This document shows, in pieces, positions 61,262 to 64,000 of a stretch of 64,000 nt of DNA (its first letter is position 1; each line of letters begins with the position of its first letter). Under the pieces are notes generated by a model, which was given only the letters and a program-made list of their open reading frames with translations, was not told the DNA's origin and searched no databases. The stretch is from assembly GCF_021283545.2 (NCBI RefSeq), contig NZ_CP128540.1, positions 3,693,501 through 3,757,500 on the forward strand. The letters run 5' to 3'. The position numbers and the translations under genes were made by a program. Source of the DNA: Pseudomonas alloputida. GTDB taxonomy: Bacteria; Pseudomonadota; Gammaproteobacteria; Pseudomonadales; Pseudomonadaceae.

Positions 61262-61822
61262 ATGCCACGTGCCCTGCCCCGGCTGCCACGCCCTTTGCTG
61301 GCGGTACTTTCGCTGAGCCTGACGCTAGGTATCGCCCAGGCTGACACGGCGCCGCTGTTCTCCGCCGACGGCTATCGCACCACGCACTATCGCAGCCCGA
61401 CCCCGCAACAGGTCGAAGGCGGCCAGGTCGTCGACACCGCCACTTTGCAAAGCCTGCTGGGCCAGACGCCCCGGCCGGTGCTGATCGACGTCTATCGCCG
61501 TCAATGGCTGCAAGGTCGCTTCATAGAAGACCAGCCGCATAGCAACCTCCCTGGCAGCCTGTGGCTGGCCAACACCGGCGACGGCGAACTGAGCCCGGCA
61601 TGGCAGGACTACTTCGTGCGTAACCTGCAAAAAGCCACGGCCGGGCACCTGGACCAACCACTGGTCTTTTACTGCCGCTCCGATTGCTGGTTAAGCTGGA
61701 ACGCGGTAAAACGCGCGAAAGCCTTGGGCTATAACAACCTGTACTGGTACCGCGACGGCCTGGATGCCTGGCAGCAAGCCAACCTGCCATTGCAGCCGGC
61801 ACAACCGGTGCCGTTTCCCTGA
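61262..61822 (+). CDS. Secreted rhodanese-like protein of the ped locus
   Basis: A 186-residue protein with signal peptide (LAVLSLSLTLGIAQA) and a rhodanese fold. It is the 'PQQ-dependent catabolism-associated CXXCW motif' type: the active-site loop reads VFYCRSDCWLSWNAVKRA, with two Cys (Cys-x3-Cys-Trp). The enzyme's role is unknown but may be thiol chemistry in the periplasm. AAAGGAA lies before ATG 61262. pedR1 follows on the same strand. Confidence 0.85.
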   Translation: MPRALPRLPRPLLAVLSLSLTLGIAQADTAPLFSADGYRTTHYRSPTPQQVEGGQVVDTATLQSLLGQTPRPVLIDVYRRQWLQGRFIEDQPHSNLPGSLWLANTGDGELSPAWQDYFVRNLQKATAGHLDQPLVFYCRSDCWLSWNAVKRAKALGYNNLYWYRDGLDAWQQANLPLQPAQPVPFP

Positions 61823-61876
61823 AGTGCCTGTGTATGCGTGCCCCGCTCCATCCAATAAAAACAAGGTGAAAAGGCC

Positions 61877-62542
61877 ATGTACAAAATTCTGATTGCCGAC
61901 GATCACCCCCTGTTTCGCGAAGCCATCCACAATGTCATCAGCGATGGTTTCCAGGGCAGCGAGGTCATGGAGACCGCCGACCTTGAAAGCGCCCTGGCCC
62001 TGACCCAGACCCATGACGACCTCGACCTGATCCTGCTCGACCTGAACATGCCCGGCATGCACGGCCTCAATGGCCTGATCACCCTGCGCAACGAGGCGCC
62101 AACCACGCCGGTGGTCATCGTTTCGGCCGAGCAGGAAAAGCAGATCGTGCTGCAGGCCATTACCTACGGTGCCGTGGGCTTCATCACCAAGTCGTCGCCA
62201 CGCTCACAGATGATCGAAGCGATCGAGCAGATCCTCAATGGCAATGTCTACCTGCCGCCAGACATCATCCGCGCGCAAAAAAGCAGTACCAGCCGGCGCC
62301 ATAACGATGCCCCGAGCTTCCCTCCGGAAATGCTCCAGGCCCTGACCCGCAAGCAACTGCTGGTGCTCGAGCGCATGACCAAAGGCGAATCGAACAAGCA
62401 GATCGCCTACACGCTGGACATCGCCGAAACCACCGTCAAGGCCCACGTTTCGGCGATTTTGCGCAAACTCAATGTGCACAACCGGGTACAAGCCATCCTC
62501 AGTGCTGGCGATATCGATTTTGCTGATTATCTGCGCCGTTGA
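61877..62542 (+). CDS. pedR1: LuxR/NarL-type response regulator PedR1 (AgmR/ErbR)
   Basis: A 221-residue regulator of the AgmR/ErbR class. The receiver has ADDH ([17 protein letters not shown]), Asp55 ([10 protein letters not shown]) and TKSSPRSQ; the HTH reads [20 protein letters not shown] then [13 protein letters not shown]. By order it is PedR1, the activator of the ped genes in P. putida. It follows the rhodanese gene by 54 bp and converges on the hybrid kinase PedS1, with a hairpin between. Assignment by position and sequence is firm; targets are inferred. Confidence 0.9.
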   Translation: MYKILIADDHPLFREAIHNVISDGFQGSEVMETADLESALALTQTHDDLDLILLDLNMPGMHGLNGLITLRNEAPTTPVVIVSAEQEKQIVLQAITYGAVGFITKSSPRSQMIEAIEQILNGNVYLPPDIIRAQKSSTSRRHNDAPSFPPEMLQALTRKQLLVLERMTKGESNKQIAYTLDIAETTVKAHVSAILRKLNVHNRVQAILSAGDIDFADYLRR

Positions 62543-62550
62543 GCTGTTCC

Positions 62551-62582
62551 GGCCGCTTCGCGGATCAACCCGCGAAGCGGCC
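62551..62582. terminator. Perfect 13-bp hairpin between pedR1 and pedS1
   Basis: GGCCGCTTCGCGG (62551-62563) and CCGCGAAGCGGCC (62570-62582) are exact complements around a 6-base loop, between two converging stops (62542 and 62588). It is a likely bidirectional terminator. Confidence 0.75.
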
Positions 62583-62587
62583 AACCG

Positions 62588-64000
62588 CTATGCCAAGCCA
62601 CTGGCCAGCAGATGGCTCATCGCCGTCTTGAGTTTCATCGGTCTTACGGGCTTGTGCATCAGCGTGTGACCCAGTTCGCGGATCTGCTGCTTGAGATCGT
62701 TGCTGTAGTTGGCCGTGATCATCAGCGCCGGTAGCGGCTGGGCGCGGCGGGCATTGATCCGCGCTACGGCGTCGACACCGTTGCAGTCGTTGTCCAGGTG
62801 GTAGTCGGCAATCAGCAGGTCGGCGTCAGCGTGGTAGTTGTCCACCTGACGCGCCAGGTCTTCCTCCGACAGCGCAGTCACCACACGGCAGCCCCAACCT
62901 TCCAGCAAAGTGCGCATGCCCGCGCAAATCGCCGCATCGTTATCCAGCACCCACACCCTCGCCCCGCGCAAGCGTTCGAGCATCGGCTCGCAGATAACCT
63001 GGCTCGGCTGGGCTTTGGGAGCAGTGGTGCTCAGCGGCACCTCGACAGCGAACACCGAGCCTTTGCCCAGCCATGAACGCACGCGGATCCGGTGGCCGAG
63101 GATGCCGGCGATCTTCTCCACGATTGCCAGGCCCAGACCCAGCCCACGGTCCTGGTCCGGGCGCTGCACATCACCCCGCTTGAACTCCAGGAACATGTCT
63201 TGCAGGTGTTCTTCGGCAATGCCGATGCCGCTGTCCCATACTTCAATCCGCACGCCACCGCGCAGGCGCCGACACCCCAGCACCACGCGCCCGCTGGGGG
63301 TGTAGCGGATAGCATTGCTGAGCAGGTTGCGCAGGATGCGTGCCAGCAGCTGGATGTCACTGCGCACGACGGCAGAACACCCCACAAAATGCAGCTCTAA
63401 CCCTTCGCTACGCGCCACCTGGACGTATTCGGCAGCCAGGTTGTCCATCAGTTCGTGGAGGGCAAACGGGGCGACATCTGCCTTGATCACCCCGGCATCG
63501 AGTTTGGAAATATCCACCAGGGTACCCAACAGGTTTTCCACATCCTCCAACGAATTGCTGACATTTCGCACCAGGTGGGCAGCATTTTGCGGCTCATCGC
63601 GCTCGAGCAACGCACTGGTGAACAGCCGCGCCGCGTTCAGCGGTTGCAGCAGGTCATGGCTGACCGCAGCCAGGAACTTGGTTTTCGACAGGTTGGCCTG
63701 CTCGGCCTCGCGCTTGGCCTCGCGCAGACGCGACTCGGCCTGGCTGCGCTCTTCGATTTCGCGCAGCAACTGGTCGTTGAGGCTGGTCAGTTCGGCAGTG
63801 CGCTCGCGCACCCGTTGCTCCAGGTGCTGATACGCCTGGTGCAACGCCTGTGCGGTGTTGCGGCGCTCGGTGATGTCGCGGATCAGCACGAAGATACCCA
63901 CCACTTCGCCACTGGCCAGGCGGTTCGGTACGTAGGAACGCAGCATGTAGCGTTCCTGGCCGTTGATATTGGTCTCGGCGAACTCGAACGTCACGCTCTC
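62588..64000 (-). CDS. pedS1: Hybrid sensor histidine kinase PedS1, N-terminus outside window
   Basis: The last 470 residues are present; the coding frame stays open to the right edge. It shows the end of a PAS/PAC domain (SGEVVGIFVLIRDITERR), a coiled coil, HisKA (AAVSHDLLQPLNAARLF), ATPase boxes (NLLSNAIRYTP, DSGIGIAEE, GLGLGLAIVEKIAG) and a C-terminal receiver with Asp in LLIADYHLDND. It closely resembles the hybrid kinase at 41822-43492, so the two are likely paralogues. Next to pedR1, it is the expected partner kinase; direct phosphotransfer is not shown. Confidence 0.88.
   Translation of the reverse strand, partial: ESVTFEFAETNINGQERYMLRSYVPNRLASGEVVGIFVLIRDITERRNTAQALHQAYQHLEQRVRERTAELTSLNDQLLREIEERSQAESRLREAKREAEQANLSKTKFLAAVSHDLLQPLNAARLFTSALLERDEPQNAAHLVRNVSNSLEDVENLLGTLVDISKLDAGVIKADVAPFALHELMDNLAAEYVQVARSEGLELHFVGCSAVVRSDIQLLARILRNLLSNAIRYTPSGRVVLGCRRLRGGVRIEVWDSGIGIAEEHLQDMFLEFKRGDVQRPDQDRGLGLGLAIVEKIAGILGHRIRVRSWLGKGSVFAVEVPLSTTAPKAQPSQVICEPMLERLRGARVWVLDNDAAICAGMRTLLEGWGCRVVTALSEEDLARQVDNYHADADLLIADYHLDNDCNGVDAVARINARRAQPLPALMITANYSNDLKQQIRELGHTLMHKPVRPMKLKTAMSHLLASGLA

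Overview
The window looks like chromosome of a Pseudomonas of the P. putida group. This rests on GC-rich coding throughout, putida-type REP elements between genes, an arsRBCH set, the Anbu/ATP-grasp operon, and above all a ped locus (PQQ alcohol dehydrogenases pedE and pedH with their regulators) whose gene order matches what I recall of P. putida KT2440. I see no tRNA, rRNA, CRISPR array, prophage or insertion sequence. Names come from reading motifs and from recall of families; no database search was run.

Layout. 1-3410: end of a photo-oxidative-stress type cluster (photolyase-related protein, DUF6482, DUF3833 lipoprotein, chalcone-isomerase-like protein, and divergently DUF1543 and an SDR). 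3506-7506: stress-type accessory genes (DUF421 protein with a zinc ribbon, DJ-1/PfpI protein, SDR, hemerythrin, small membrane proteins). 7527-7857: a degraded AraC-type fragment and a doubtful small ORF. 8023-10936: arsenic operon arsR-arsB-arsC-arsH with a palindromic operator. 10949-17234: a tight seven-gene operon on the minus strand (thermostable-hemolysin family protein, AMP-ligase, haem-oxygenase-like diiron protein, SDR, TPR protein, response regulator, histidine kinase) that I consider the best candidate for an undescribed system. 17352-18711: xthA and two small hypotheticals. 18840-23746: M20 amidohydrolase, MFS carrier, porin and LysR regulator. 23833-28171: a peroxiredoxin, then the folate-independent methionine synthase set mesX-mesD-flavin reductase with metR and a perfect MetR box. 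28238-36087: LysR, aldehyde dehydrogenase, dipeptidase-like protein, BCCT carrier, an orphan 572-residue protein, DUF3726 and RidA, probably a pathway for a quaternary amine or its derivative. 36359-40456: the Anbu operon (ATP-grasp, alpha-E, transglutaminase, Anbu peptidase) behind a good sigma-54 promoter. 40681-64000: a membrane protein and then the ped locus.

How the ped locus fits together. PedE (calcium type) and PedH (lanthanide type, with the extra Asp) oxidise alcohols in the periplasm and pass electrons to cytochrome c PedF. The aldehyde is taken further by the AldB-type dehydrogenase. A second pqqA and pqqD sit beside them, with quinoprotein-associated accessory proteins and an ABC exporter. 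Control comes from PedS2/PedR2, PedR1 with hybrid kinase PedS1, and a second hybrid kinase with an ErcA-type iron alcohol dehydrogenase. Two kinds of shared DNA signal are visible. CGGGAA-type palindromes lie in front of pedH and pedE. A separate two-part box lies at the same spacing in front of aldB and pedF, and in slightly altered form in front of pqqA.
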